Source: Osmia lignaria lignaria
Lineage: Eukaryota > Arthropoda > Insecta > Hymenoptera > Megachilidae
Direction: 5' to 3'
DNA: 64,000 nucleotides
Assembly: GCF_051020975.1 (NCBI RefSeq)
Contig: NC_135043.1
Coordinates: forward strand, 4,030,001-4,094,000
The notes under the pieces were generated by a model. The model saw only the letters and a program-made list of their open reading frames with translations, searched no databases and was not told where the DNA came from. Within the stretch, counting starts at the first letter, position 1. Each line of letters opens with the position of its first letter. Shown piece after piece: positions 23,860 to 36,170 of the stretch. A program made the position numbers and the translations under genes.

Positions 23860-25081
23860 ATGCACGTAAAGTTTCTCGTAAGTGTTTACTTTTATATAAA
23901 ACTAAATTGTTCCTCAAATCTCAATTCAATTAATTAACTATATAATGTAGAAAAGAATTATTCAATTTCCGTTATTGTAAGTTAACATTTTATTCGTAAA
24001 TTTTCAATATAATGCTGTAATTATTATTTTATCTAAAGTGATTTAAAATTGAATATTCCTTTATGTACTGAAGGAACATCAACTGAAATTTCAATATGTT
24101 TAATACCATTGAAATTTCTAAATTTCTAATTTTTAATTTGTTTCAAAATATTGCGATTGTTGTTTTCTATTTTTATTCACAATTCGAATTACAGAATGTA
24201 CAACTAGAACAGTGAATTGCGATTACAATCAATCCTCAAAAAACACTGAGCCACTAAAAAGCGTGAAAGCGAAACAAATCAGCAATCTCTAGTATTTGGA
24301 TCGATCAGCTTATAGAAATAATAAAATAACTAAAAATTTTCTATTTTTCAGCGTACTCCTTCAATTGAAAATATTTAAAATTCATAACATTTTCTCTTCT
24401 AGTTTTTTACCAATGCAGTTTTCGTATTCGCGAACAATGCCTTGTGGTCCAATCATCATCATCAATTATACGCGGATAATCCACAACAAATATTACATAG
24501 TAAAAACAATTCAAAGCATATAATGAAAGGGAACAATAAACTACACAAGTTAAGACGAGATAAACCGGTAATTGATCATCATATGAAGAAACAAGAAGAA
24601 GAAACTATATTACCTTGGAATTTATCCAAAGAAAGTGATAGACTGCATTTTCATATACAGGGTCATGAAGGACCACAAACTTACATTTTTGGATTCGATA
24701 CTGGATACGGGTAAATCTAATTCTAAAAGCGCCGAATAAATTTGTACATATAACAAATAAATCAATTACTACAAATAATATGTAATTATTATTGAATAAG
24801 TTTCTTAATTATCGTTTATAAAAGTTAGATTTATTTATTACAGACTTTAAATCCGAATTTTGTATTATATGGATGTGTAACATTTTCAACCTATTTGTAT
24901 TTGTTTCAGAAAAAGTAGACAGTATAGGCTGGAAGAAAGACATCGGGATGGTACAATAAAAGGACAATATGGTTATTACGATGCAAGGGGTAAATTAAGA
25001 ACGATTCGATACATTGCTAAACCCTTTGGGGGGTATACGGAAATACACCATGAAAGTAATATAAGAAAGCTAATAAGTTAA
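23860..25081 (+). CDS. cuticular protein with RR-like (chitin_bind_4) domain, 165 aa
   Basis: Structural protein of the exoskeleton, or an RR-related secreted protein. Three exons join in phase: 23860-23877 (only six codons, MHVKFL), 24403-24710 and 24910-25081. The tiny first exon plus FFTNAVFVFANNA from exon 2 makes a good signal peptide. This splitting is typical of insect cuticle genes and supports the chosen start. The middle is basic and histidine/asparagine-rich. Residues about 95-155 form the Rebers-Riddiford-like region: YIFGFDTGYG, then SRQYRLEERHRDGTIKGQYG, then YYDARGKLRTIRYIAKPFGGY. The GxYGYxDxxGKxRxxxY framework is present, so chitin binding is likely (family knowledge). The tail is short and charged. 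Confidence 0.87.
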
Positions 25082-26137
25082 AAGGAAAATCGAACTTAAT
25101 CAAATGAAAACAGATACTACACTTCTCATGCAATCTTTGAATTTCTAATCACAGGATTCAGAAATTATGTACTTTTAAAAAAGAAAAACTGGGTTAAAAT
25201 ATTTATTTAACAGTAACAACATCTATATACGAAAATAAAAATATTGATACAAATTGGTGTAACTAGGATTTTTTTCTGAGGCGGGTCAAATCCCTTAGTT
25301 CGTCAGCTTTATTAACAAACTCAGAATTTTATGATCTTAGAATCTCTGAACCTTATACAAGTGAAGGTCCCAGTCCACATTTTTGAGAGGCCAGACCCAT
25401 CCCTGCCTAGTTTCACCAATGACACTAAGTAAATAGTAAATACATTAGTAATAACAAAACTGTAAAGAAAGACCTATTCCACATAATATGTACACATAAT
25501 ATTATACTTAAAATACAACCACCTCCAAAGCTACTTGAATAAAAATATTAAATTAAAATGCATATTTTAGAAAACTATTTATAACAACCTTTAATTAATA
25601 TTTGTGCACTATTGAAGAATCACTTTTATAAAATGTACATGATTGTAAACTAACTAAATAGTTTGAAAATATTTTCATTTCATCTAAAATGTTTGCATTT
25701 CTTTAAAACTGCTACTTTTACATTCCAAAAATGTAAACTTTATTTATTTTTTTTTTATTAAATGAAACTTTAATAAATCGCCAGAAATTTCATTGAAACA
25801 TCATCATTAAAAAATAGAAATAATTCATTTAATACAACCACCATCGTTATAACAAAAACCTATGATTTCCTAAAATATCCAATTTACCAAACCAAAAATA
25901 TTCCTTCTCCGAAATTGACTTGTAAATATAATATAAATTATAGTCATACTGATACTATAATACAGCTGTCTGATTTTAATACATTATCCAACAGAATTAA
26001 AACAAATACTTTCTCAAATCTCTGGAAATATGTTCCACGCAGTGACTTTCACGAAGAAAAAATCACGGGGAGAAGATAATTATATATTTGTGTGACAATA
26101 GCCTCTAAAGATTTACCAATATATTCTCTTTATTTTC
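25082..26137. other. intergenic: 3' flanks of cuticle and AGPAT genes
   Basis: AT-rich with no coding region. Probably contains the 3' untranslated region of the minus-strand acyltransferase. Confidence 0.55.
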
Positions 26138-28003
26138 TTATTTTGATTTTTTATCATCGGTTCCATAAGACGAACTCTTACTTATTTCAGACATTCCTAT
26201 TGTTTTCTGCATTAATAAATAAACTGAAAAAGAAATATAAATATTAATTTCAAGGCAATACCAAATAATATTTAATCAATAACATTGTGTAAAATTAGAA
26301 TACTTACACACAAAAATAATGCCCACGCCAATGGAGAAATAAATGGTTGATCCAGATAAGAATAGATTAACCAAATAATAAAGCACTGGTACTAAAACTA
26401 CCACTGCCCAACCAATCGTATTGATTAACGTATAATACCTTCTTTTCAGTCTGAACTGATCTGGTCTAGGTACACCACTGGTTGCGAAAAGATCACCCGT
26501 TTGCATAAAACTCTCTGCCAAACGATCCTAAAAAACAATAATTATATTAAAATTCTTTTTAAAGTAATGTCTTTTAATCTAGCGTTTCGAATAAATTGTT
26601 CTAAATCATACTTTTCTCTGATATAGCTTATATAACCATTCTGCTGCAGCCTCCTCGTCTTCTGGTACCTCCTCCAATGCAATTCTTCGCATATGCAGAT
26701 GTGCCTCGACTCGTTTTCCCAGTAACAAATTCGTAATTGTTGGTTTTACTGGGTCGTCCGGTTTAAAATGTATTTGTATATCATATATCGCGGTATTTTT
26801 ACCACGCATGTATGGTATACTAGCCGTGAAGCCTTTTATGCGGGGGGTTAAATGGTACTTCAATACTGGAAGACCCTTTTCTTGGGCAAACTTCTGACTG
26901 GCCACTAACTTTTGTGGCGTGAAACGTGTTCCTTCAGGATACAAAAGTAGCTGCAAAGATAATTTAAAATAAAATAAAAAATTTATTTGAAAAATGAATT
27001 CATAAATAATTGTGCTACAGTAAATTCTCACTATACCGCCGTTTACGGGACCTTTGATATTGTGGCGGAACTCGCGCAGCCAACAATATAGCAAGAGTTT
27101 AGTGCACTTAAAAATCAAATGATAAGAATTAAATATAAATAGCAAACATTTTCATTACCCATATACTGTCAGGATATTCAGCAAGTTCTTTAATCTGAGA
27201 AGCGATTATTTGTTTATCTTTATTCCAGTTTCTTTCTAAGAATATACATTCAGCAAATTTCCATGCCCAACCTAATGTTGGAATATATTGTAATGATTTC
27301 TTTGCATATGCTTTACAATTCTGAAATACATATTTTAAATTAATAGAGCCACGGACTTTTATATATTTGGTAACGTTTCCCCTACGTCGTCATTTTCCAT
27401 CGAGCAGCCGACCATACTCGATTCTGTATGTACATGTAACTAAATACTTACACCAAGTACTCCAACACGCTCACAGAAAACCCAGCCAAACAGCCAATCT
27501 ATTTCATAGCTGTGGTTCATTAATAAATAAGCATGTTCTTTTCCATAATATTTATCAAACTCTTCTTTATCTATGTATATAACTGCATCCGATCCAGACC
27601 ACCATTCTGCCACAAATACTAACTCTGAAAATAAAATTCGAAATTTAGAAAAATAAAAATCAATCGTCTATTTTTTTTCTTTTATTAGATTTAAAAAGGT
27701 ATTGTTAAAAATTCAATTTCAAAACAACAATATAAAACAATGTACAGAATTATATAAATAGAATTAAACACACAGAAAAAGGTAGATAGAAATGCTATAT
27801 TTAAAATGGTATAGTGACTTACGGCTATAAAAAGAATAACAGAGATAATAGTTAATTTTCCGGTAAAAATATCTGGAAAAAGGTCTAAGGCCAAAGTACA
27901 AAAAGCACTGGAAGAAATTGATTATCAAACCCGATGTAAAAAATGTTGTAGCAAACATTAGATGAATCACAGTGGACTGCTTTAATGTTGCCATTAGCCC
28001 CAT
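26138..28003 (-). CDS. Agpat3: 1-acyl-sn-glycerol-3-phosphate acyltransferase, gamma/delta type, 386 aa
   Basis: Converts lysophosphatidic acid plus acyl-CoA to phosphatidic acid in the ER membrane. Six exons join in phase: 28003-27823, 27624-27452, 27320-27159, 26950-26612, 26527-26308 and 26223-26138. The catalytic NHx4D motif is N97-H-S-Y-E-I-D103, followed by WLFGW. The second conserved block has ECIFLERNW. The phosphate-binding motif is YPEGTR at 176-181. There is an N-terminal hydrophobic segment (about 12-40) and a C-terminal pair of hydrophobic segments (about 318-358), the layout of AGPAT3/4/5 rather than AGPAT1/2. The first ATG of the exon opens with MGLMATLKQS, typical of the family start. 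It is divergent from capping protein beta, with about 1.9 kb between starts. The choice between AGPAT3 and AGPAT4 orthology is not resolved. Confidence 0.94.
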
Positions 28004-29921
28004 CTCTTAAGATTTTTTATATGTGCGTTTAATAACAAAAATCATACATATATATATATATATCTCTTGGAAACCTTGAATTTTTACACCTGAAATAAAC
28101 AAATCTAAAATAAGATATGAACTTATAATTAAAACTATGTATATAGAAAATTATTTTCATTTTTATTATTTATTTAACTTTATTTGAAAAATTAAGAGAA
28201 AATTTAATAATTGACAAAAACTGTTATCTAAGCAACCATTATTATTACAAGTACCTTGAAACAAACAAAAAGTTTCAAAATTTTATGAATAATATTTAAA
28301 TAAAAATAGTATAATACCAATATGATACATATAAAAAATTATCTAATCTTTTTCTGATAATACACTTAAGCAAATTAGTTAATAATAACTTCAATGTTAT
28401 TAATAATCATTAAATAATGTTTCATTATTTACAAATCATCTAAGGACAATATATAACCTACTTTTAAACTCAAGATATTTATCTTTAAAGAAAAGAAAAT
28501 ATAAAAATACTGTAGAAAACATTAGTTTTCCAAGGCAAAGTGAATTCTAAAAAAGAATTAATTTAAATTTACAATGCATGCAAATAAACCGTTTATCACT
28601 TCATTATAAATATTTATTAATATAAGGAATCATAAATGAAACATTAAAGAATTAAAGAATTTATGTAACAGTCATTATAATTTACAGAAAGAATAAAGCG
28701 AAAATTTAGGAAATATTTTTGATTTTATATAAACAAATTAAAATAATTTATAAACTATTTTAATTTGACTTACCGACTCAAATCATTTCTATAATTTCGG
28801 AACAACCAACTCTTACAATCTGAAGTGTTGAGAGATAGTAACTAACAAGAATAAGGTCGCCAAGAAAATGATAATCTTATGTGAGCTTAAAGAAAAGTCA
28901 ATGAAAATTGACTAGTCAGAGGATATTAGTCCTTTGTATTGATTCCGATCAAACAAATAGGTATTTTAATTAAGGAAATTATGTAAGAATGTATGTAAAT
29001 GCGAATGACTGGCGCTTAGAAAAATATAGTGTCAAAATCTAAATTATTACTAAACTATTTACTATTATTGCGAGAACTCGCGTGAATTGTAGGGATTTTG
29101 AATCTATGGGCCGTGGATTGGGTACCCGTGGAGCGCTAAGCACTCTGCTGACTTTGCTTACGTTATGTGTGATTATTTGAAATGTAAGTGAAAGAAAACT
29201 TTTTAAATAAACTATTCAAACTTGAAAAAACTTTTAATTAAACAATTAATAACTTGAACAAATAAAACTGAATTTGAAATATTTTTCAGAGACTGTGCTT
29301 CTTCAAAACGTAGCACAAAGAACAACTGATTTTGCAAGGACTACTGGTACATATATATAGCTCTTGATTACTAAGTAAATAATCATTAGCAACACCAATG
29401 TGTTTTTAATTTATTTTTAAGATTAATTATCAATCAACCTAATTGGTTCTCTAATTGAATTTCAATTCTCTTTAATCGAGCGTTTAATTACTTGGCGATG
29501 TTTTAATTATACTAATAGAGCTGTATAATAAGTAACCCGTTCAAAGTTTAACTAGTTTATTTTTCTTTACAAATTAAATCGCATCGGACCATCACGAGCA
29601 GAGCAATTCAGCATTCCACGGGTAGCAACCCACAACCTTTACTGAGAAAGATCACTAGAAGATCTACAGTTCCAACAGTTCCCGCAACAGTTGTTATTTC
29701 ACTGTCAATTTGTAATTAGTAGTTTTTGTTGTATCAGATTGGTGACATTGTTTAGTGATTGACCAATCAACACGAATCTTGACACGCCCCTTGAATATTC
29801 GTTTTCGGTGACTGAATGCGAGTCGACGGATAAACAGTTTCAATAAAATTTTTCACTGATTTTGTAGTTTTGATTGATTGATGATCTGATTGACATTGAT
29901 AAAACTTTAAAATTATTTACA
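28004..29921. promoter_or_regulatory. shared upstream region of AGPAT and CAPZB
   Basis: The divergent gene starts face outward from here. On the plus side, a CCAAT-type word (gaccaatca, about 29760) and a cacgcccc word (29782) lie within about 170 bp of the capping-protein ATG. A GC-richer patch at 29100-29165 contains a 24-codon frame beginning MGRGLGTRG, followed by a GTAAGT donor, and an acceptor appears near 29290. It may be a non-coding or untranslated exon. (TA)n occurs near 28050. Confidence 0.4.
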
Positions 29922-31316
29922 ATGGTGAGTGTAATATTGTCAAACGATAACAACAGTATCTTTCTTTATCGATGACGTTCTCTGAAATTATAGATTAAAG
30001 TCTTAGTAAACCCTCTTAGTTATAATAAAATTTGAATGTGTAAAATCAGTTACTGATATCCAAAATTTGGAGAACATTTACTGTACGAATTTTTATCCTT
30101 TGGTAAATGTTTTAAAAAGCAAATTTTTTACTTAACCTCAAATGAAATAAACGTCAAAATGGCGCCATTGGTTTCATACAGTGAAATTGCGATTATTTTT
30201 AAAAAATTATAGAATTAATTATACTTTTTTAAGATTAAAAAGTTTTATCGATGGCTGACAAAATTAAATTTATTTGTTTCTGTATCGTACTATAGCTTCG
30301 TTATAAGCATATAAAATAATTTACCCAATTACATTATATTAAAAATTAAATTGAACTTACTTTTGTGTGTTAATTTAAAGACGGAGCAGCAGATGGATTG
30401 TGCATTGGATTTGATGAGAAGACTACCTCCTCAACAGATTGAAAAAAACTTAAGTGATTTAATAGATCTAGTGCCATCTCTCTGCGAAGATCTTTTATCT
30501 TCAGTTGATCAACCTCTAAAAATTGCAAAAGACAAAGAATCTGGAAAAGATTATCTACTATGTGATTATAATAGAGATGGAGATTCTTATAGGTAATTAA
30601 ACATATTATTCTCATTTATTCCTTTTTAAAATATCACCTTCCTCTAGATCACCTTGGAGTAATACTTATGATCCACCATTAGAAGATGGTTCAATGCCTT
30701 CTGAGAGACTCAGAAAGTTAGAAATAGATGCAAATCATGCATTTGATCAGTACAGAGAACTTTATTTCGAGGGTGGAGTCTCTTCTGTCTATTTATGGGA
30801 CTTGGATCATGGTTTTGCAGCAGTGATTCTAATTAAAAAAGCAGGGGATGGTTCAAAGAAAATCAAAGGCTGTTGGGATTCCATTCATGTAGTAGAAGTT
30901 CAAGAGAAGTCCACTGGACGAACTGCGCACTACAAATTAACTTCCACTGCCATGCTTTGGTTGCAGACTAATAAACATGGATCTGGAACAATGAATTTAG
31001 GAGGAAGTCTTACTAGACAGGTTTGTTTATTAATCTTCATCTAAATTTTGTATATCCATTTAATTAATGTTTTACCTTTCAGGTGGAACAAGATGCTCAA
31101 ATAAGCGAAAGTTCTCCTCATATTGCAAACATTGGTCGCATGGTCGAGGACATGGAAAATAAAATTCGAAATACTTTAAATGAAATATATTTTGGAAAAA
31201 CGAAAGACATTGTAAATGGATTAAGGTCTGTGCAATCTTTAGCCGATCAAAGACAACAGGCTGCTCTTAGACAGGATCTAGCGGCCGCACTTCAAAGGAG
31301 AAACGCCAATAATTGA
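29922..31316 (+). CDS. cpb: F-actin-capping protein subunit beta, 273 aa
   Basis: Beta subunit of the CapZ heterodimer, which caps actin barbed ends in the cytosol. Four exons: 29922-29924 (only the ATG), 30381-30592, 30648-31020 and 31083-31316. The reading is M then TEQQMDCALDLMRRLPPQQIE, matching animal capping protein beta from the first residue, which supports the one-codon first exon. The signature stretches DYNRDGDSYRSPWSN and SSVYLWDLDHGFA are intact. The C-terminal tentacle region ends LRQDLAAALQRRNANN. Length equals that of known orthologs. Confidence 0.97.
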
Positions 31317-34300
31317 TCCTGCGAAGAGGATCAACTTTTCTTCGATCTAGAAGAATGTCAATAAAAAAAGATAAGAAAAATATCGTAAATGATAAAATTA
31401 AAAATCGAATTGTTGCTGTCATTATTGACGAGAATTTTGAACAGTTTCCTGTGATATGCAGGGTGCAGCGGTAAAGATGAATTTTTCCTGAAGTATTAAA
31501 GAATGAATAATTGAATATCAATTATTAATTATGTCGAGATTTTGAATATAATATTAAGAAACATTACGAGTGTCTGGGTTTTATGTATATATATATATAT
31601 ATATAGGATGTGCCTAAAGGTATGTAACACCTAAAATCACTATTTACACTTCAAACCAATTAATTTATCATATTTTCATGGAATGCATATTTACGTTAAA
31701 AATGTTTTTAAATATAGGTACAATAAACATGTTTAAGTTTTATGTTTTTGCGTGGTTACTTATTTTAAATATACTTAAATTAAGTATTAATTTATGAAGC
31801 ATTATTGGGAAGTTTTTGTACACTTTCATAGAATTGCATATTGTTTACTATTATTTTTATAGATTGCTATATTTCTCGTTATATCCAAGAATTTTATCTA
31901 TGAAAATGTACAAAACTTTCATAATAGTGCTTTTTTAATCATCCAGTATGCCTATAATGTTTAATACACATAGGCATAAATTATAAAACTTTAATATTTT
32001 ATACTTTTATAAACGTATCTAAGTTTTACAATAAATGAAAAAAAGCAGTCATAATCGCATTTAATATACATCTTTGTGTTACATATCTTTTGTCATGTTC
32101 TTTGTATATTGTGTGTATGTGTGTGCGTGTATGTGTATAAGGGATAAAAGCGTATGCTTGTGCTTACTAGCACAAATATACATAATGGCACTCGTAATGT
32201 TTTTTTAATCATTAATAATTAATAATAATACGAGATATAAGAGTATTAATGTTTGAAAATGTAGGAATATTAAAGAGAATATTTGCGAATAAACTTCTAA
32301 TAAATTATTGAGTACCCACCCAAATATGTTTAATAATACTAGAACTTAACTAAACGAAAATTTCAGTCATTTCTAATTTTTATAAATTCTCGTAAATTAC
32401 TATCGAATACTATTTGATTGATTTTTAATTGAATTCAAAATTTAAATATAGAATGTTAACTACAAACTTTATTAATTATTGCTAATCAAAATACTAATAG
32501 AACTGTCTAATAAAAAAAAAATGTTAACGATGAAAAAGAATTATAAAAGCTCAATTTAAAAAAAAAATATACCACAATAAAACTACAAGCTACAAAATAT
32601 ATAAAAGGTGACACGAAAGCATCGACTGCTTTTTATCTCATTTATTTATCCTCCATTGACTTCTGCCGTATAAACAAATGCTCGTTGGTAATCATTTTTA
32701 GTTATATATTTTACGCCTGTGTTTCCTGGTTTTAATTTCATAATCATGTACTTTTGTATATACTTGTGTGTATTTTCATATACTTTACCACCGCATATAT
32801 GTGTATGTGTGTGTGTGTGTGTATGCATACGTATCTTTACTTCCTTATATACGCCAATGCTGGTTAAATTTTTTCAAATGTATATGTATATATATATATA
32901 TATATTATATTCGTAAAACATGTTTTATACATTGATTTTATGCGTATACATAGTATTAAATAATATTATAAGAATATTTTCAAACTGTGTGTGTCAATGC
33001 ATCTGTGGTGGAAAAATGAGCTATTATACTGATAAGTTGGATTCTATTAATATTTATTATTAATTGGAAACTAAGACAAAAATAATACTCTCGGAATATC
33101 ATTAAAATATTGATCAATTAATAAAAAGTAAATTAAAAGAATGACCAGCAGTGGTGTATAATCAAAGTATTTAGAGAAGCAGAAAGAAAATGATTTCCAC
33201 CTCTCGTGGTTGAAGTACGACCGTGAGGCCTATTGATTCGTTTTTTCAGCTTTTTTATCGATTAAATTCATTTATCTAGGTCGCCTTAATCTTAAATTAG
33301 TCTGCTTAGATTATAGTAGCTTAGTTGTTTGTTATCATTCATTTTTTATATATATATATTTTTTTGCATTTTCTTACTTTTTTCGTAGATGGTATGGTCT
33401 GATTTGAAATCAAGTGTTAAATGTAAGATCAGTTCTTACATTGCAATGAAAAATTTCAAGTCAGAAACCAAATTAACTAATGAACTTAAAATTTCAGAAT
33501 TCAAATTTGACATTGTTTTTTATTTTCGAAACTTGATTATACAGAATCCGTAATTCAAATTGAATTCCAAAATTTCATGTTAAATTTCAGTTTTACATTT
33601 GTTGAATTTGAAGTTTCAATTCTGAATGTCAAAATGTTGCTTTGGGAATCATTCGACACAAAACAACATCAGAAATGTGAGCTTCAAATGAAATTTCTGA
33701 AATTCACAGAGAAGTAATAAAAATTTCTCAGATCTATGTTTAAAATTAAAACTTTAATATTCTTATATGTAGAATTACGAGCACAGAATTTAATTTTGAG
33801 TGAAAGTTATGAACCTGAATTGTTCATGTAAATTGGAAGAATCAAACAAAAAATAGTAGTAATTTTTATCAAATCGAAAATAATATAAATTTTTAAAGAG
33901 ATCAAAAATTTCAAGCATTCCTGTTTTAGTAAAATGCAAATTATAAAAACAAGTACTTAATAAGACAAAAGGACTTTGGATAGATACAAAATTCAAGAGA
34001 GTCTGTAATAAAAACATGAATTTTGTTTAACGTAACTTAAATATAGAATTCTACTAATGATTGGATAGAATTAGAATATAATTGTATACAAAAAATTCAA
34101 AATTAAAATAGGATAGGAATTCTAAATCGGGACAGTTACACTATGACGTAGTACTTCAATAAAAGGAAAAAGATCAATCTCAAATGTGGAAAAAACCAGA
34201 ATTCCAACAAAACTGGAAATGTTAGAGGAATTAAGATTCTAATGAAATTAGAATTTTACTTATTTCAGTAGAATAGAAGATATCAAACATCAAAGTGCAA

Positions 34301-34974
34301 AAGAATTGAAATTTCAATGAAAAATATAATGTAATAAAGGGTTGGTATAAGGAACCTAAACTTATAGGTAATTAAAATTCTAAATGTACTAGAATTTCAA
34401 TAATATTATAACATCAGTTAGAATTGCATATAATCATTATTGCAAGGGTAATTGAAATTCCAATAGAAATAGAACTCTAATCATATGAAAATTTTAGAAA
34501 CCACAAATCAAGACAAAAGAGTTCTTTTTCAAAATATCCCATTGTCAAAATTGCATTTTTAATCTCAACCCATTAAGCCGCCAAAAACATTCTTTGTTTT
34601 TTTAAGGTCTAAGCTGATACTGTTTCTTGGTTTATTCTCTTTTTATTTGTTTTTTTTCTTTTTTTTGCAATTATTTGTAATCCTCTCCTCCTTCACACTT
34701 ACACGCTCGCGCACATTTGTTTTCCCTTCCTTTCATTTTTTATAATTATATAATTGTTTGTCTCTTTCCTTTTCCTTATTTTTACTTCCTTTCCCTTCAT
34801 TTTATTCTTTTCAAGTGCCCCCCACTCTTTTCCTCTCTATTTGTTGTTGGTAATAGTTCTTATGTTAACCATTGATCATCTTGTATTGTATCTTAGGTTT
34901 CTCTTAATAATATATTAGCTGTGTGTGTTTTGTTTTTTTCTTTAATGTGATGGTGGAGTCTGGACTGAACACAA
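31317..34974. other. intergenic, AT-rich with microsatellites
   Basis: Contains (TA)n at about 31588-31606 and 32882-32906, (TG)n at 32797-32822, a 132-bp hairpin at 31799-31930, a stretch at 33400-34500 full of degenerate gaattt/aaattc words, and a pyrimidine-rich tract at 34600-34850. Part of the left side is capping-protein 3' untranslated region, and part of the right side is eIF5A 3' untranslated region. No gene recognised. Confidence 0.55.
31799..31930. repeat. 132-bp imperfect inverted repeat (hairpin)
   Basis: The left arm gcattattgggaagtttttg pairs with the complement of the right-arm end at 31898-31930 (ctatgaaaatgtacaaaact and following). Arms are about 33 bp. It could be a small decayed element or a hairpin in transcribed 3' sequence. 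Confidence 0.6.
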
Positions 34975-36170
34975 TTATTTATCGATGGCAGTGTTAGTTT
35001 TGATGGCGATCACGACCTCCTCACCACAGGCCTTCAGTACAGTGCACTGAAACAACAGATTACCGTTCTCATTAACTTATATTAAAATTTTTATACAAAA
35101 AATACACATACAGAATCCCTACATGTATTCATTCACTGAAATAGAATACAAATATTTAAAAAATAGAACTTTATTTTTTGCAATAACACTTTTTAGATTC
35201 ATTACCGTTCTCATTAACTTATATTAAAACTTGTATACAAAAAATACACATACAGAATCCCTACACGTATTAATTCACTGAAATACAATACAAATATTTA
35301 AAAAATAGAACTATATTTTTTGCAATAACACTTTTTGGATTCATTAATTATGAGGAAAAATCAACAGATAATTATAATTATTTGCCAATATCTGTACTGT
35401 AAGATGACCTATACTAAATTTTATTTTATTTAGTTCACAGAATATTATTAACATGTACAACATTTTTAAATATCAGTTCATAATATGCGCATTTGCATGT
35501 TGCCATGGTATATATAATACTACTTTTGAGGAAAAAGATATTTTATTATTATAATAAGAATACAAAAGATTATTTTCTGTAACAATGACACTTACCAGAA
35601 GCTCCTTTCCAGCCTCGTGATCGGCACGTAACTGAGCACCTAATTCACCATCAGGAATTTTTAAATCTTCACGAAGTTCACCATTATCAGCCATCAGGCA
35701 CAAGTAGCCATCGTCAGATATGTCTGCTAGCTGTAATATAATAAGGAAAATTAATACAAAAATCTATATTTCAAATATACATTAAGAACACTAAAAAAAT
35801 AATATGATTAAAAAAAAAATGGTTTATTCAATATTTTCCATACAAATCATTGACTTAATGTAAATCCTTTCCAGTGCAGTAAATTTTTAAATACCTGGTA
35901 ATCTTCTCGCTTAACAAATGGCACGTCCATGTTGTGCGTAGAAGGACAAATATCTTCATACTTTTTTGAAGTAAAAATGTCAATGCCTACAAGATGTACT
36001 TTGGCATGGCCATGTTTTCCAGTTTTTGATGTTGACATTTCTACAATTTTACATGGTCGTGATTTGAGCATTACAAACCCATTTTTACGCAGTGCAGAAC
36101 ACTGCATAGGGTATGTTACAGAAGCACCAGAGTCTCCGGTTTCAAAGTGAGTATCCTCAATGTCTGCCAT
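34975..36170 (-). CDS. eIF5A: eukaryotic translation initiation factor 5A, 160 aa
   Basis: Hypusinated factor that relieves ribosome stalling and promotes termination. Three coding exons join in phase: 36170-35895, 35730-35596 and 35046-34975. The hypusine loop STSKTGKHGHAK is intact, and K52 is the residue modified by deoxyhypusine synthase. The N-terminal SH3-like domain and the C-terminal OB domain (ending AIKTNTAIDK) are complete. An acceptor about 20 bp upstream of the ATG shows that the 5' untranslated region is spliced. A matching donor lies at 37416/37417, in a GC-richer patch typical of a promoter exon. The second coding intron carries a 142-bp tandem duplication. Confidence 0.97.
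35059..35342. repeat. 142-bp tandem duplication in eIF5A intron
   Basis: Two direct copies start at 35059 and 35201 (both attaccgttctcattaactt) and differ at only a few bases. It is a recent local duplication and does not touch splice sites. Confidence 0.92.
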
